57,291 nucleotides of DNA from CAYZYK01 sp964482615 (GCA_964482615.1 CAYZYK010000002.1:1-57291), one strand, 5' to 3'; numbered from the stretch's first letter, positions 49,184 to 56,622 are shown. The notes: generated by a model from the sequence alone, not told the origin. Numbers and translations: made by a program.

Positions 49184-50173
49184 ATGGAAAAATATAATAA
49201 CGAAGAAAAAGATAGTTTTGAGGACAAAATAATTAATTGGATTGTTAAAAAAGGGGAAGGAAGGATTACTATTTACAAACCAACAGAAAACGAAGAGAAA
49301 TCTGACTTAATCATTAAAAAGAGAGCAAGATATAAAGACGATATTTTGCATCTTAGAATAAAGACAACAGGCAAACTTGAAAAAGGTAGAATCTTTGTGA
49401 AAGACATAACAGAAAGTGATTTTAGGGTAGCAAAAAACTTTTATTTAATATTTGCTTATTTTGATCCTGTTGAAAGGAAAATTAATGATTATCTTTGGTT
49501 GGTTCCTTCGACTGAATTTCAAAAACTAGCAGAAAAAAAAGAACAAGATACATATCAACCCAAATTAAGATTTGAAGCTCCTTTAGATCCTAAAAAGGAA
49601 AGTAAATACACCCCTTTTGTGATTGAAAAAGAGGAATTGGTGGATATTTTATTGAAAATACTTGCTTCTCCAGAAGAATTTGAGTTTGCTGAAGTTCCCA
49701 CCTGGGAAACAAAAAAGGTTAACATTTCAGCTTTAAAGGAATTTATAACAGAAGCTCGTCAGACAACTTATGCCTCGGGCGAACAAAGTGTTGATAGCCC
49801 CCGTTTAATGGGATCTTCTCAGTTCGAACACCAAGAAGCTGACTTCTTTTACAGGGATATTTATTTTGACGGAGATAATAATTTTATCGGTCAAGAGATT
49901 GTTTATCAGAATAAAAAACCTATTTGGGGAATGATCTACTTTGGTAAATCAACAGACAGAGAAACAACAGCCTTCCTTAAGAAATCTTTACTTGAATTAG
50001 CTGAAAAATGCAGATTGGGAGAAAAATGTGAGTTTCAAGAAGAAGCGTTCCATTATCTTGATTCGGGAACAGGAACATTAGAAAGGTTCAGCGGAGAAGA
50101 AAGGATATTAAAAAACGGAAAAGAAATTTATGACCTTTCTTATCGGGGAGGAATGATCTCAGGAATAGCTTAG
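49184..50173 (+). CDS. Two-domain protein: unknown N-terminal domain plus DUF5680
   Basis: A 329-residue protein. The N-terminal about 165 residues carry alternating strands (DLIIKKRARYKDDILHLRIK, FYLIFAYFDPVERKINDYLW) that resemble a nuclease-like alpha/beta fold without certain catalytic residues. The C-terminal half, from FITEARQTTYASGEQSV to DLSYRGGMI, including WGMIYFGKS and YLDSGTGTLERFSGEERI, matches DUF5680. It follows rdgB by 1 bp. Function unknown. Confidence 0.65.
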   Translation: MEKYNNEEKDSFEDKIINWIVKKGEGRITIYKPTENEEKSDLIIKKRARYKDDILHLRIKTTGKLEKGRIFVKDITESDFRVAKNFYLIFAYFDPVERKINDYLWLVPSTEFQKLAEKKEQDTYQPKLRFEAPLDPKKESKYTPFVIEKEELVDILLKILASPEEFEFAEVPTWETKKVNISALKEFITEARQTTYASGEQSVDSPRLMGSSQFEHQEADFFYRDIYFDGDNNFIGQEIVYQNKKPIWGMIYFGKSTDRETTAFLKKSLLELAEKCRLGEKCEFQEEAFHYLDSGTGTLERFSGEERILKNGKEIYDLSYRGGMISGIA

Positions 50174-50255
50174 CTTTTTAATGGAAAAACAAAAACTCTT
50201 TTTTTTGAGGTTGTCTTTTTCCGGTTTAAAATAATAAATCAGTGAAGAAATTAAA

Positions 50256-51095
50256 ATGGAAATAGAAATAGCAAAAAATATAGGATTTTGTTTTGGTGTT
50301 AAAAGGGCGGTTCAAATGGTGGAGAATAATCTTTCTGAAATGAAAAAACCAGTTAGAATGTATGGAAATATAGTCCATAACGAGGAGGTAGCCGAGAAAT
50401 TTACTCAAAAAGGAATAGATGTGGTAAACAACCTAGACAAAATAAAGGAAGGAACTTTGATTATTACAGCTCATGGTGTGAGTCCTGAGATAAAAGAGGA
50501 ACTTAAAGAAAGAAAAAACCTGAATTTAATTGACACTACCTGTCCTATTGTGGGCAAGGTTCAGAATTTAGCTCGGGATCTTTTCTTAGAAGGAAGACAA
50601 GTTTTAATAATGGGAGATGAAAATCACAGTGAAGTTAAAGGAATTTGTGGCCAAACAGAAAATACAGCTATTGTTTTTTTCTCTTCAGAAGAACTTGATA
50701 ATATAGAAAGAGAAGATAGAAAATACGGACTAATAGTTCAGACAACCCGAGATTTTGAAAAGTTTAGAGAAGTTGAAAAGAAAGCAAAACAAAAATTTAA
50801 AGAGATTAAGATTTTTGACACTATTTGTGGCGCAGTAAAATCACGTCAAAAAGAAGTTAAAAAAATAGCTCAAAAAAATGATATTGTTTTTGTGATAGGA
50901 TCAAAAAAAAGTTCCAATACTTCTCGTCTTTTTGAAATAAGTTCTTCAGTTAATAAAAAAACCTATTTTGTGGCAAACAAAGAGGAGATTAAAGAAAAAT
51001 GGTTAAATCCTGAAATTAAAATTGGTCTTATTTCTGGAACCTCAACCCCCAATTGGATAATTAAAGATATTAAAAAATATTTAATGAGTTTTTAA
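50256..51095 (+). CDS. ispH: 4-hydroxy-3-methylbut-2-enyl diphosphate reductase
   Basis: A 279-residue IspH with all three iron-sulfur cysteines in KNIGFCFGVKRAV, LIDTTCPIVGKVQ and FDTICGAVKSRQKE. Also present are HNEEVAEKF, ITAHGVSPE and the C-terminal SGTSTPNWII. It makes IPP and DMAPP in the last MEP step. No other MEP gene is in the window. Confidence 0.95.
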   Translation: MEIEIAKNIGFCFGVKRAVQMVENNLSEMKKPVRMYGNIVHNEEVAEKFTQKGIDVVNNLDKIKEGTLIITAHGVSPEIKEELKERKNLNLIDTTCPIVGKVQNLARDLFLEGRQVLIMGDENHSEVKGICGQTENTAIVFFSSEELDNIEREDRKYGLIVQTTRDFEKFREVEKKAKQKFKEIKIFDTICGAVKSRQKEVKKIAQKNDIVFVIGSKKSSNTSRLFEISSSVNKKTYFVANKEEIKEKWLNPEIKIGLISGTSTPNWIIKDIKKYLMSF

Positions 51096-51131
51096 AAGCC
51101 AACTTTTTATTAAAATAGATTAATTAAAACC

Positions 51132-51350
51132 ATGATAGAACAATACTTATTATCGAACCAATGGATATTCCTATTAATCGCTGCTTGGACTTTGCCTTGG
51201 AAAGGAGTTGCCCTATGGAGAGCAGCTAGAAATAATCATAAAGGATGGTTTGTTGCTCTTCTCATTTTAAACACTATGGCTGTGCTTGAAATTGTTTATA
51301 TCTTTTATTTCAGCAAAAGAAAAAAGAAAAATTTCTCTGAAAAATTATGA
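51132..51350 (+). CDS. Small two-helix membrane protein (DUF5652-like)
   Basis: A 72-residue protein with WIFLLIAAWTLPWKGVALWR and WFVALLILNTMAVLEIVYIF helices and a Lys-rich end. It matches the DUF5652 pattern common in CPR genomes. Its stop overlaps the EndoQ start (ATGA). Confidence 0.75.
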   Translation: MIEQYLLSNQWIFLLIAAWTLPWKGVALWRAARNNHKGWFVALLILNTMAVLEIVYIFYFSKRKKKNFSEKL

Positions 51351-52594
51351 AATTTATTGCTGATTTACATATTCATTCCAAATTCTCAAGGGCAACCTCT
51401 CCTCGAATGGATTTGGAAAATTTAAATAAATGGGCAAGAATAAAAGGGATCAAAGTTTTGGGTAGTAGTGATTTCACTCACCCAGAGTGGCTAGATAACC
51501 TGAAAGAAAAACTAGAACCAGCAGAACCAGGCCTTTTTAAATTAAAAGGTATAAAAAACAGTACCCGTTTTGTTTTGAGTTCTGAGATAAGCTGTATTTA
51601 CCCCAAAAGAGGTAAAACTAGAAAGATTCATATTATTATTTTAGCACCTGACTTTAAAGCGGTAGATAAAATTAATACTCGTCTTGGCTGGGTGGGAAAT
51701 CTTAAATCAGATGGCAGGCCTATTTTGGGTTTGGATTCAGAAGAATTAGTAAAATATGTTTTGGAAAGTTCTAGGGATTGTTTAATTATTCCAGCACATT
51801 TATATACTCCCTGGTTTTCTCTGTTTGGTTCAAAATCTGGTTTTGACTCTATTGAGGAATGTTTTGGGGAATATTCAAAATATATTTATGCTGGAGAGAC
51901 GGGATTATCCAGCAGTCCTCCAATGAGTTGGCGCAACTCAGCCTTGGACAAAATTAGTTTGGTATCAAATTCAGACTGTCATTCACCAGAGAAACTGGGC
52001 AGAGAAACAAATGTCTTTGATACTGAATTAAGTTACAATGGAATAATAGAAGCTATTAAATCAAAAAACCCAGAAAAGTTCCTTTATACCACAGAGTTCT
52101 ATCCTCAAGAAGGTAAATATCATTATGATGGTCATAGGAAATGTGATATTAGGTTATCTCCCAAAGAATCAAAAAAATACAATAATGTTTGTCCAAGATG
52201 CGGTAGGTCTTTAACAGTTGGGGTTTTACATAGAGTAGAGGATTTAGCAGACAGAGAAGAGGGTTTTCAACCCCAAGATGCTGTTCCTTTTTATAGTTTA
52301 ATACCCCTACAGGAAATAATAGCCGAAGCTAAAGAAACAAATCCCAAGACAAAAGAAGTTCAGACAGAATACTTTAATTTAATCGATAAATTAGGAGATG
52401 AGTTTAAAATATTACTTGAGGTTTCCCAAAAAGATATAGAGAAATTTACTATTCCTCAGGTTGCTGAAGGAATATTTAAAGCAAGAAAAGGAAGGGTTAA
52501 TATTATTCCGGGTTATGATGGAGTGTTTGGGGAGGTAAAAATATTTTCAAAAGGAGAACAAAAAAAACTGTCCAAGCAAAACACTTTGTTTTAA
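51347..52594 (+). CDS. Endonuclease Q-type PHP-domain nuclease
   Basis: A 415-residue protein with a PHP metal centre (FIADLHIHSKFSRATS, GSSDFTHPEWL, VLSSEISCIY, IIPAHLYTPWFSLFG, SNSDCHSPEKLGRETN). A C-terminal zinc finger and helix follow (HRKCDIRLSPKE...VCPRCGRSLTVGVLHRVEDLADR). This is the archaeal/bacterial EndoQ layout, which nicks 5' to uracil, hypoxanthine and xanthine. Few bacteria have it; CPR carry it in several lineages. Confidence 0.88.
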   Translation: MKFIADLHIHSKFSRATSPRMDLENLNKWARIKGIKVLGSSDFTHPEWLDNLKEKLEPAEPGLFKLKGIKNSTRFVLSSEISCIYPKRGKTRKIHIIILAPDFKAVDKINTRLGWVGNLKSDGRPILGLDSEELVKYVLESSRDCLIIPAHLYTPWFSLFGSKSGFDSIEECFGEYSKYIYAGETGLSSSPPMSWRNSALDKISLVSNSDCHSPEKLGRETNVFDTELSYNGIIEAIKSKNPEKFLYTTEFYPQEGKYHYDGHRKCDIRLSPKESKKYNNVCPRCGRSLTVGVLHRVEDLADREEGFQPQDAVPFYSLIPLQEIIAEAKETNPKTKEVQTEYFNLIDKLGDEFKILLEVSQKDIEKFTIPQVAEGIFKARKGRVNIIPGYDGVFGEVKIFSKGEQKKLSKQNTLF

Positions 52595-52609
52595 CAGTTT
52601 TTATGGGGT

Positions 52610-53647
52610 TTATTTCTTTTGGGGGAGCCAGGTTATTTTGTTGTTTTTTATTTCAAATTTCCCCTCCAAAAATTTTTCAATTACCCAGATATTAGTTTTA
52701 CAATGTTTTGTGATTTCAGAAACCGTTATCTGGCTTTTTTTATTACTCAGAGCCAAATAGGGTAAAATTTGATCTGCTGTGTATTTATCTAAACAAGTCT
52801 CAGTTTTCTGTTCTTTTAGTAATTCTTTGGCTGATTCTTTGCCAACATCTTCTGCTCTTTTTCCTAATTTACCTAAATTATCTGTTCCTATGGTGGTTTT
52901 TTCAAATTCAGCTATTAAACAAACATGGCTGCCGGGACTTTCTGTTTTATAATATTGTTTTTTCTCTTCAATCTGCAAGGGAAGCTTACCCAGAACCTCT
53001 CTTACACCAGCTAATTGCCTTTCTGCCACCTTTTTTTTCCTGAGCAGGGTGCTTGCCCCAGAAATTACTTTAATGCTTTTTAGGGACCCTCTTTTTGTTA
53101 AGCGAAGGGGTCTTAATTTACTTGGTGAGATTTTGATTTCAAGCTCAGCTGCTCCCTTTGGGAAATAGCCTCTTTTTTTTAAATTTATTTCTGTTTTTGC
53201 TCCCATTTTTTCTATTATCTTTAAAAAAACATAACGGAAGTAATCAAAAGTGGGGGAGAAAAAAGTATCTGTTGCACCCCCCTCAAACTTTATTTCAACA
53301 GGTTCTTCGGCAAATAAAGAAGGTAAAAGCAGTGTTTGTAAGATTAAGGTTATGCTTGCCGCTGTGTCTATTTTAACCTTGATATTTTTGGATTTTATTT
53401 GATAAGGAACAAACCTTATTTCTTCTGATTCTAATTTATCGCCCTCAAGTTTACCAGAACACAAATCAGCAAGAGCTCTCAAACCCAAGAGATGTTGGGT
53501 TTTAAGGCCTGGTTTGTCTCTTCTTTTTCTAATATTAAAAACAAAGCAGGGGTTACCAGTTACCACAGAAAGAACAGTAGCTGTTCTTAATATTTGTCCC
53601 CCTCCTTCTAAATGAGAACCATCAATTTTTATTAAGTTGTTTGGCAT
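52610..53647 (-). CDS. rtcA: RNA 3'-terminal phosphate cyclase
   Basis: A 345-residue RtcA with IKIDGSHLEGGGQILRTATV, GLKTQHLLGLRAL, GGATDTFFSPTFDYFRYVF, RGYFPKGAAELEI, CLDKYTADQILPYLALS and the C-terminal ITKHCKTNIWVIEKFL. It adenylates and cyclises RNA 3'-phosphate ends. With rtcB and archease on this window it completes an RNA-repair set. The 5' leader and start (MPNNLIKID) resemble those of the gene at 57148. Confidence 0.93.
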   Translation of the reverse strand: MPNNLIKIDGSHLEGGGQILRTATVLSVVTGNPCFVFNIRKRRDKPGLKTQHLLGLRALADLCSGKLEGDKLESEEIRFVPYQIKSKNIKVKIDTAASITLILQTLLLPSLFAEEPVEIKFEGGATDTFFSPTFDYFRYVFLKIIEKMGAKTEINLKKRGYFPKGAAELEIKISPSKLRPLRLTKRGSLKSIKVISGASTLLRKKKVAERQLAGVREVLGKLPLQIEEKKQYYKTESPGSHVCLIAEFEKTTIGTDNLGKLGKRAEDVGKESAKELLKEQKTETCLDKYTADQILPYLALSNKKSQITVSEITKHCKTNIWVIEKFLEGKFEIKNNKITWLPQKK

Positions 53648-53684
53648 GATTTCTTTCTTTAATTTTACTACAAAAATTACCTAA

Positions 53685-53735
53685 AACGAAACAAAAACCC
53701 TTTTTTGAAAAAGGTTTTTAGGTTTACGTTTCGGA
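53685..53735 (-). terminator. Hairpin region downstream of the Wzz remnant
   Basis: CCTAAAAACC with GGGTTTTT...TTTTAGG and an outer CGAAAC / GTTTCG make a long stem in the 94-base gap before rtcA. It is A/T-rich with T tracts on both strands. Probably a terminator for minus-strand transcription from the accessory region. Confidence 0.5.
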
Positions 53736-53741
53736 TTTTGC

Positions 53742-54029
53742 TTAAGTTTTTCCTTTGTTTCTTTCCCAAAATTCTTTACCGAAAGCCAAGAATACTCCCA
53801 AAAACAGCCCTAAAACTCCAACAATCGCAATATTCAATTTCATATTTGGCTTTATTGAAGAAGGAGAAATGCTGGCAGATTTTACGGTTTTAGTTGACTT
53901 GATATCATCTAAAGATAGATTTAAAGAATTAATTTGAGCATTGTAATCTTCTTTGTTTTTTTCAAAGGAATTAATTTCTAAGCTTAGGTTCTCAATCTGT
54001 ATGTTTAAAGAATTAATTCTAGAATACAA
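53742..54029 (-). pseudogene. C-terminal remnant of a Wzz/BY-kinase-type chain-length determinant
   Basis: 95 residues cover the end of a periplasmic coiled coil (INSLNIQIENLSLEINSFEK) and the last TM helix with its proline motif (SSIKPNMKLNIAIVGVLGLF). A short basic cytosolic tail follows. The N-terminal TM helix and most of the periplasmic part are absent. The frame is open upstream but the residues do not look like Wzz. It starts at a TTG, if at all. Likely a gene remnant at the border of the accessory region. Confidence 0.6.
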
Positions 54030-54049
54030 GTTTTCTATCTCTCTTCCGG

Positions 54050-54154
54050 CTAATTTTTCTTTGGTATCAGTAAAAAAGCAAGCCCCGCTATCATTAAAAC
54101 CAGAATAAAAGTACTCGGCAGCAAAAATTGCTGTAGTATTTTCAAAAACAACAT
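54050..54154 (-). pseudogene. N-terminal fragment resembling a YdcF/DUF218 membrane protein
   Basis: 34 codons encode MLFLKILQQFLLPSTFILVL then MIAGLAFLLIPKKN and a stop. This resembles the first two hydrophobic segments of YdcF-like proteins. The first nine codons are repeated in the repeat copy at 55342-55371, so the fragment belongs to the repeat family bracketing the modules here. The family call is from memory and is weak. Confidence 0.4.
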
Positions 54155-54156
54155 TA
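54127..54156 (+). repeat. Dispersed repeat, short copy A
   Basis: 30 bases (ATTGCTGTAGTATTTTCAAA and on) match 28 of 30 with 55342-55371 and less closely 56593-56622. It lies 3' to the STAS gene, so it forms the left border of the HTH-GHKL/STAS module. Confidence 0.65.
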
Positions 54157-54175
54157 TAGAAATCTATTAAGTATT

Positions 54176-54463
54176 TTAAATAATAAAATCTTTTCCATAA
54201 ATTTCTTTCAATAACTTTAATGTCGCTTGAACAGAAGGATTCTCGGTATTTTTTAATATTATTCTATCGCCAAATCTGTTAAATAAAGAGCCCAAAAATT
54301 CATCTCCCCAAGATGGTGTAAAAGTTATAACTCCCTCGAAATCTACTATAATTTTTTCATTTGCCCTCACTTCTTTTAGAGATGGCTCAAAAGCAGCAAA
54401 AGATTCTCTGCCGAATAATCGACCATTTAGGGTCGTGCCAAATTTTTTTAAAAAAATAGTCAT
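54176..54463 (-). CDS. STAS-like protein (DUF4325)
   Basis: A 95-residue protein with IIVDFEGVITFTPSWGDEFLGSLF, typical of DUF4325: a strand ending in Asp-Phe, then a Thr/Ser-Pro-Ser-Trp loop and helix. This is the STAS-like fold of anti-sigma antagonists. It starts 9 bases after the HTH-GHKL gene and is surely its partner. The family Ser/Thr position could be phosphorylated by the GHKL kinase as in SpoIIAA/SpoIIAB, by analogy. Confidence 0.75.
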   Translation of the reverse strand: MTIFLKKFGTTLNGRLFGRESFAAFEPSLKEVRANEKIIVDFEGVITFTPSWGDEFLGSLFNRFGDRIILKNTENPSVQATLKLLKEIYGKDFII

Positions 54464-54472
54464 AATATTTAT

Positions 54473-55216
54473 TTAAAACTTAATTGATGCCAAACATCCG
54501 CGGAATTTAGTTGCCGATTGCTGAATATCTATATTAGAATTATTCTTTTGAATTTTAAGTTGGGCATCACCCGTCCAGAAAGATAAACTTATTTTATTTG
54601 TGGTTACTACGTCTTTAACAAACTTTAATCCATTACCCCTGTATTCGGGAGCGCGTCCGGAAATCACCTCGGTAAAAGCAGTCCATAAAGCATCTTTATC
54701 GGTTGTTAGCGCCGGTTTTACTTTTTTTAGAGTGGCAAAAATGCCTTGACCTCGATCAGCCAAAACAATTTTCCCTCTGTTTGAATCCCAAGCAAAAAAT
54801 ATCCCCGGAATATCCGGCCAATTACCTAAATTATGGTCAAATGAATTATTGCCGATTTCACCGGTAATCGCCGAAATTAAAGGGAAAATTTCTTCTAGCC
54901 TTTTTATTTTACTCAGTTCGTTTTGAAGTTGTGTTAACCGCCCTTGGAAAACTGAAATATCTGGGCAGTAAAAATCGGCAAGTGGCTCTGTTCCGAGAAC
55001 ATCTTTAGTCCAGTTTTGAGCCATCTTAAGTATATTTAATTGCTCGATATTGTTCTTAATATAATTTTCAACATCGTTTTTAAAATAATGTCTATGTTCG
55101 GACACTTTTCGGTCAACCGAAGACAGTTTGTCCGAATCATCCCAACGTCGTAGAGTTTGGATTGAAACCCCTAATAATTTAGCCGCCTGGCTGATTGTTA
55201 ATAAATTTGAAGTCAT
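54473..55216 (-). CDS. MerR-like HTH fused to a GHKL (HATPase) domain
   Basis: A 247-residue protein. The N-terminal HTH (LLTISQAAKLLGVSIQTLRR, then WDDSDKL) is of the MerR/excisionase type. A linker helix follows, then a GHKL ATPase: N box ITGEIGNNSFDHNLG, G1 VLADRGQGIF and G2 EYRGNGLKFV. No phospho-acceptor His domain is seen. ATP binding would be coupled to DNA binding. The gene sits beside a STAS-like protein and behind a consensus promoter within CTATRCAAA repeats, which are the best candidates for its own operators. Confidence 0.78.
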   Translation of the reverse strand: MTSNLLTISQAAKLLGVSIQTLRRWDDSDKLSSVDRKVSEHRHYFKNDVENYIKNNIEQLNILKMAQNWTKDVLGTEPLADFYCPDISVFQGRLTQLQNELSKIKRLEEIFPLISAITGEIGNNSFDHNLGNWPDIPGIFFAWDSNRGKIVLADRGQGIFATLKKVKPALTTDKDALWTAFTEVISGRAPEYRGNGLKFVKDVVTTNKISLSFWTGDAQLKIQKNNSNIDIQQSATKFRGCLASIKF

Positions 55217-55227
55217 ACTTTCAAAAC

Positions 55228-55334
55228 CTATACATTTGCATTATATATCAAGTACAAAATATTGTCAAACCTATACAAATTAAATCTATGCAAACTTGTC
55301 AATATCTATGCAAATTAAGTGAAATCTATGCAAA
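55228..55334. promoter_or_regulatory. Consensus promoter and CTATRCAAA operator array of the HTH-GHKL gene
   Basis: On the minus strand TTGACA (55268-55263) and TATAAT (55245-55240) are 17 bp apart. Five copies of CTATRCA(AA) lie at 55228, 55271, 55286, 55306 and 55326. The first is at the expected start site and the others are upstream of the -35. The last three are 20 bp apart, about two helical turns. This looks like a regulator binding array. Confidence 0.65.
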
Positions 55335-55371
55335 AACCACTATTGCTGTAATATTTTTAAAAACAACATTA
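55301..55371 (+). repeat. Dispersed repeat copy B (left flank of HEPN/MNT module)
   Basis: 71 bases match 64 of 71, without gaps, to copy C at 56552-56622. It includes two CTATGCAAA motifs 20 bp apart and, on the minus strand, the nine-codon MLFLKILQQ start followed by a stop. Confidence 0.8.
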
Positions 55372-55404
55372 ATGACATAAAAAGAATTACAAAATGACCC
55401 GAAA

Positions 55405-55827
55405 TTAAGTCATTTCTTTTGCTGTTTTTAGAAATTCCTCTGCTTTTTTTGTAAGCTTATTACAATTTATTTCACTAAAATCTCCGTAATAATCAGCGGC
55501 CTCCCGCAAATTTTTTGCATCCAAAAGAGCTTCTACCAATAAAACGTTTAATTCCCCTCTCTCTATAAACAGGGTACGTACACCCTCAATCAAGCAAAAA
55601 TGACTTTTTTCTCTATATCCCTTTGAATAAATTAGAGCTCTGGCAGAATGAAACATCGAATAATATGCTTGAATAATGCTCCACTTATAATTTTTTTCGG
55701 CAAAACTCTTTAAGGACACCCTCAAATCGTCTTTAGCTAATCTAAGCTCTTTAGATACCAATTTCGGCCCAGGCGTAAATCGCTTTAACTTACCCAACTT
55801 CAAACATTTATTAAACTCTTGAGACAT
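55405..55827 (-). CDS. HEPN-domain protein
   Basis: A 140-residue all-helical protein with KDDLRVSLKSFAEKNYKWSI and IQAYYSMFHSARALIYSKGYREKSHFCLIEGV. The Tyr-Ser-Met-Phe-His stretch is typical of HEPN domains paired with minimal nucleotidyltransferases. An R-x4-6-H RNase motif is not clear, so nuclease activity is uncertain. It overlaps the MNT gene by 17 bp. In characterised pairs the HEPN protein is the toxin and the MNT partner AMPylates it. Confidence 0.75.
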   Translation of the reverse strand: MSQEFNKCLKLGKLKRFTPGPKLVSKELRLAKDDLRVSLKSFAEKNYKWSIIQAYYSMFHSARALIYSKGYREKSHFCLIEGVRTLFIERGELNVLLVEALLDAKNLREAADYYGDFSEINCNKLTKKAEEFLKTAKEMT

Positions 55828-56335
55828 AATTATGTAAGGTTATTCCGCTTTTCACCTCCCTATAAAACCCAGGGTCCTTTATTTCTACTTCTGACCATTC
55901 GGAGGGTGTCTTTATAATTGGTTTAAGCCCAAGCTTGGGTTTAAGGTTTTGTAAAACCTGCTTAACGTTTTCCTTATCATTTGTCAAAACAAGCAAATCA
56001 ATATCGCTATCAAGCGTTTGTTCTCCTCTGCTTGCAGAACCAAATAAAATAATTTTGCTTGAAATCTTTTTTAATCTGGACAAAAACGGGTTGATCTTTC
56101 GCAACGCAAGCTCTATTTTGAATTTCTTTACTTCAACATTTTCCTGGTTAATTTTGTAAAATTTCATATGCCCCCTTTTGTCTTTATGAACAATTTTTTT
56201 GTCCACGAGGTTTTGAAAAATGATCGTAGCAGAGGCCTTGCTACAGTTAACTTTTTTTGCAACTTCTTGTGCATAAAATTCCCGTTCGGGATAAGCCGAT
56301 AGCAGTTTTATTATTTTTTGTTTAGTTTTTGACAT
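55811..56335 (-). CDS. Winged-helix plus minimal nucleotidyltransferase (MNT) protein
   Basis: A 174-residue protein. A winged helix (MSKTKQKIIKLLSAYPEREF, QEVAKKVNCSKASATIIFQNL) is followed by an MNT domain with IILFGSASRGEQTLDSDIDLLVLT (GSx9-10DxD). The frame is open to an ATG at 56398, but the promoter lies within that extension, so 56335 is the start. It probably represses its own operon via the palindromes at 56337-56369 and modifies the HEPN partner. Confidence 0.8.
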   Translation of the reverse strand: MSKTKQKIIKLLSAYPEREFYAQEVAKKVNCSKASATIIFQNLVDKKIVHKDKRGHMKFYKINQENVEVKKFKIELALRKINPFLSRLKKISSKIILFGSASRGEQTLDSDIDLLVLTNDKENVKQVLQNLKPKLGLKPIIKTPSEWSEVEIKDPGFYREVKSGITLHNYVSRV

Positions 56336-56336
56336 T

Positions 56337-56398
56337 AAACTTATGTTTATAAATATTAAACTTAAGTTTATTTTAAACAACGCGGCGCATGGTGTCAA
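56337..56398 (-). promoter_or_regulatory. Promoter with paired palindromic operators of the HEPN/MNT operon
   Basis: On the minus strand TTGACA (56398-56393) and TAAAAT (56375-56370) are 17 bp apart. AAACTTAAGTTT (56358-56369, a perfect palindrome) covers the start site. AAACTTATGTTT (56337-56348) lies exactly 21 bp away, next to the start codon. Two same-face operators of this kind fit autorepression by the winged helix. Confidence 0.75.
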
Positions 56399-56551
56399 CT
56401 TTGTTAGAGATAAATCGCCGAAGATGACTGGCGGTTGCTAAAAACAACCTATCTCTAGCTGGGTTAACCCCCGAATTCAAAAAATTCTTCCTTCTTGTTA
56501 TCATATTTCCTATTATCTTCAGAGTTTCTATTAAACCTATAAACCCTGTAA

Positions 56552-56622
56552 AATATCTATGCAAATTAAGCAAAACCTATACAAAAACCACTATTGTTGT
56601 AATATTTTTTAAAATAACATTA
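56552..56622 (+). repeat. Dispersed repeat copy C (right flank of HEPN/MNT module)
   Basis: Direct repeat of copy B with 7 mismatches in 71 bases. It also carries CTATGCAAA and CTATACAAA, 20 bp apart. Together B and C bracket about 1.2 kb holding only the HEPN/MNT operon. Confidence 0.8.

Noticed and set aside
54030..54178. Upstream extension of the Wzz-like frame
   Set aside because: The frame stays open but has no start codon and the residues do not look like a periplasmic Wzz region. The other frame gives a more convincing hydrophobic fragment.
55228..55334. CRISPR-like array
   Set aside because: The repeat unit is only 7-9 bases with irregular spacing and no spacers of uniform length. 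An operator array fits better. No cas gene is present in the window.
56336..56398. N-terminal extension of the MNT protein from the ATG at 56398
   Set aside because: The extension contains the -10 box and both operators, so it would not be transcribed from the identified promoter.
56373..56573. Minus-strand 66-codon ORF upstream of the MNT gene
   Set aside because: Its start lies in repeat copy C and its end overlaps the MNT promoter. No family is recognised, although the Arg-rich tail looks protein-like; support is too weak to call a gene.
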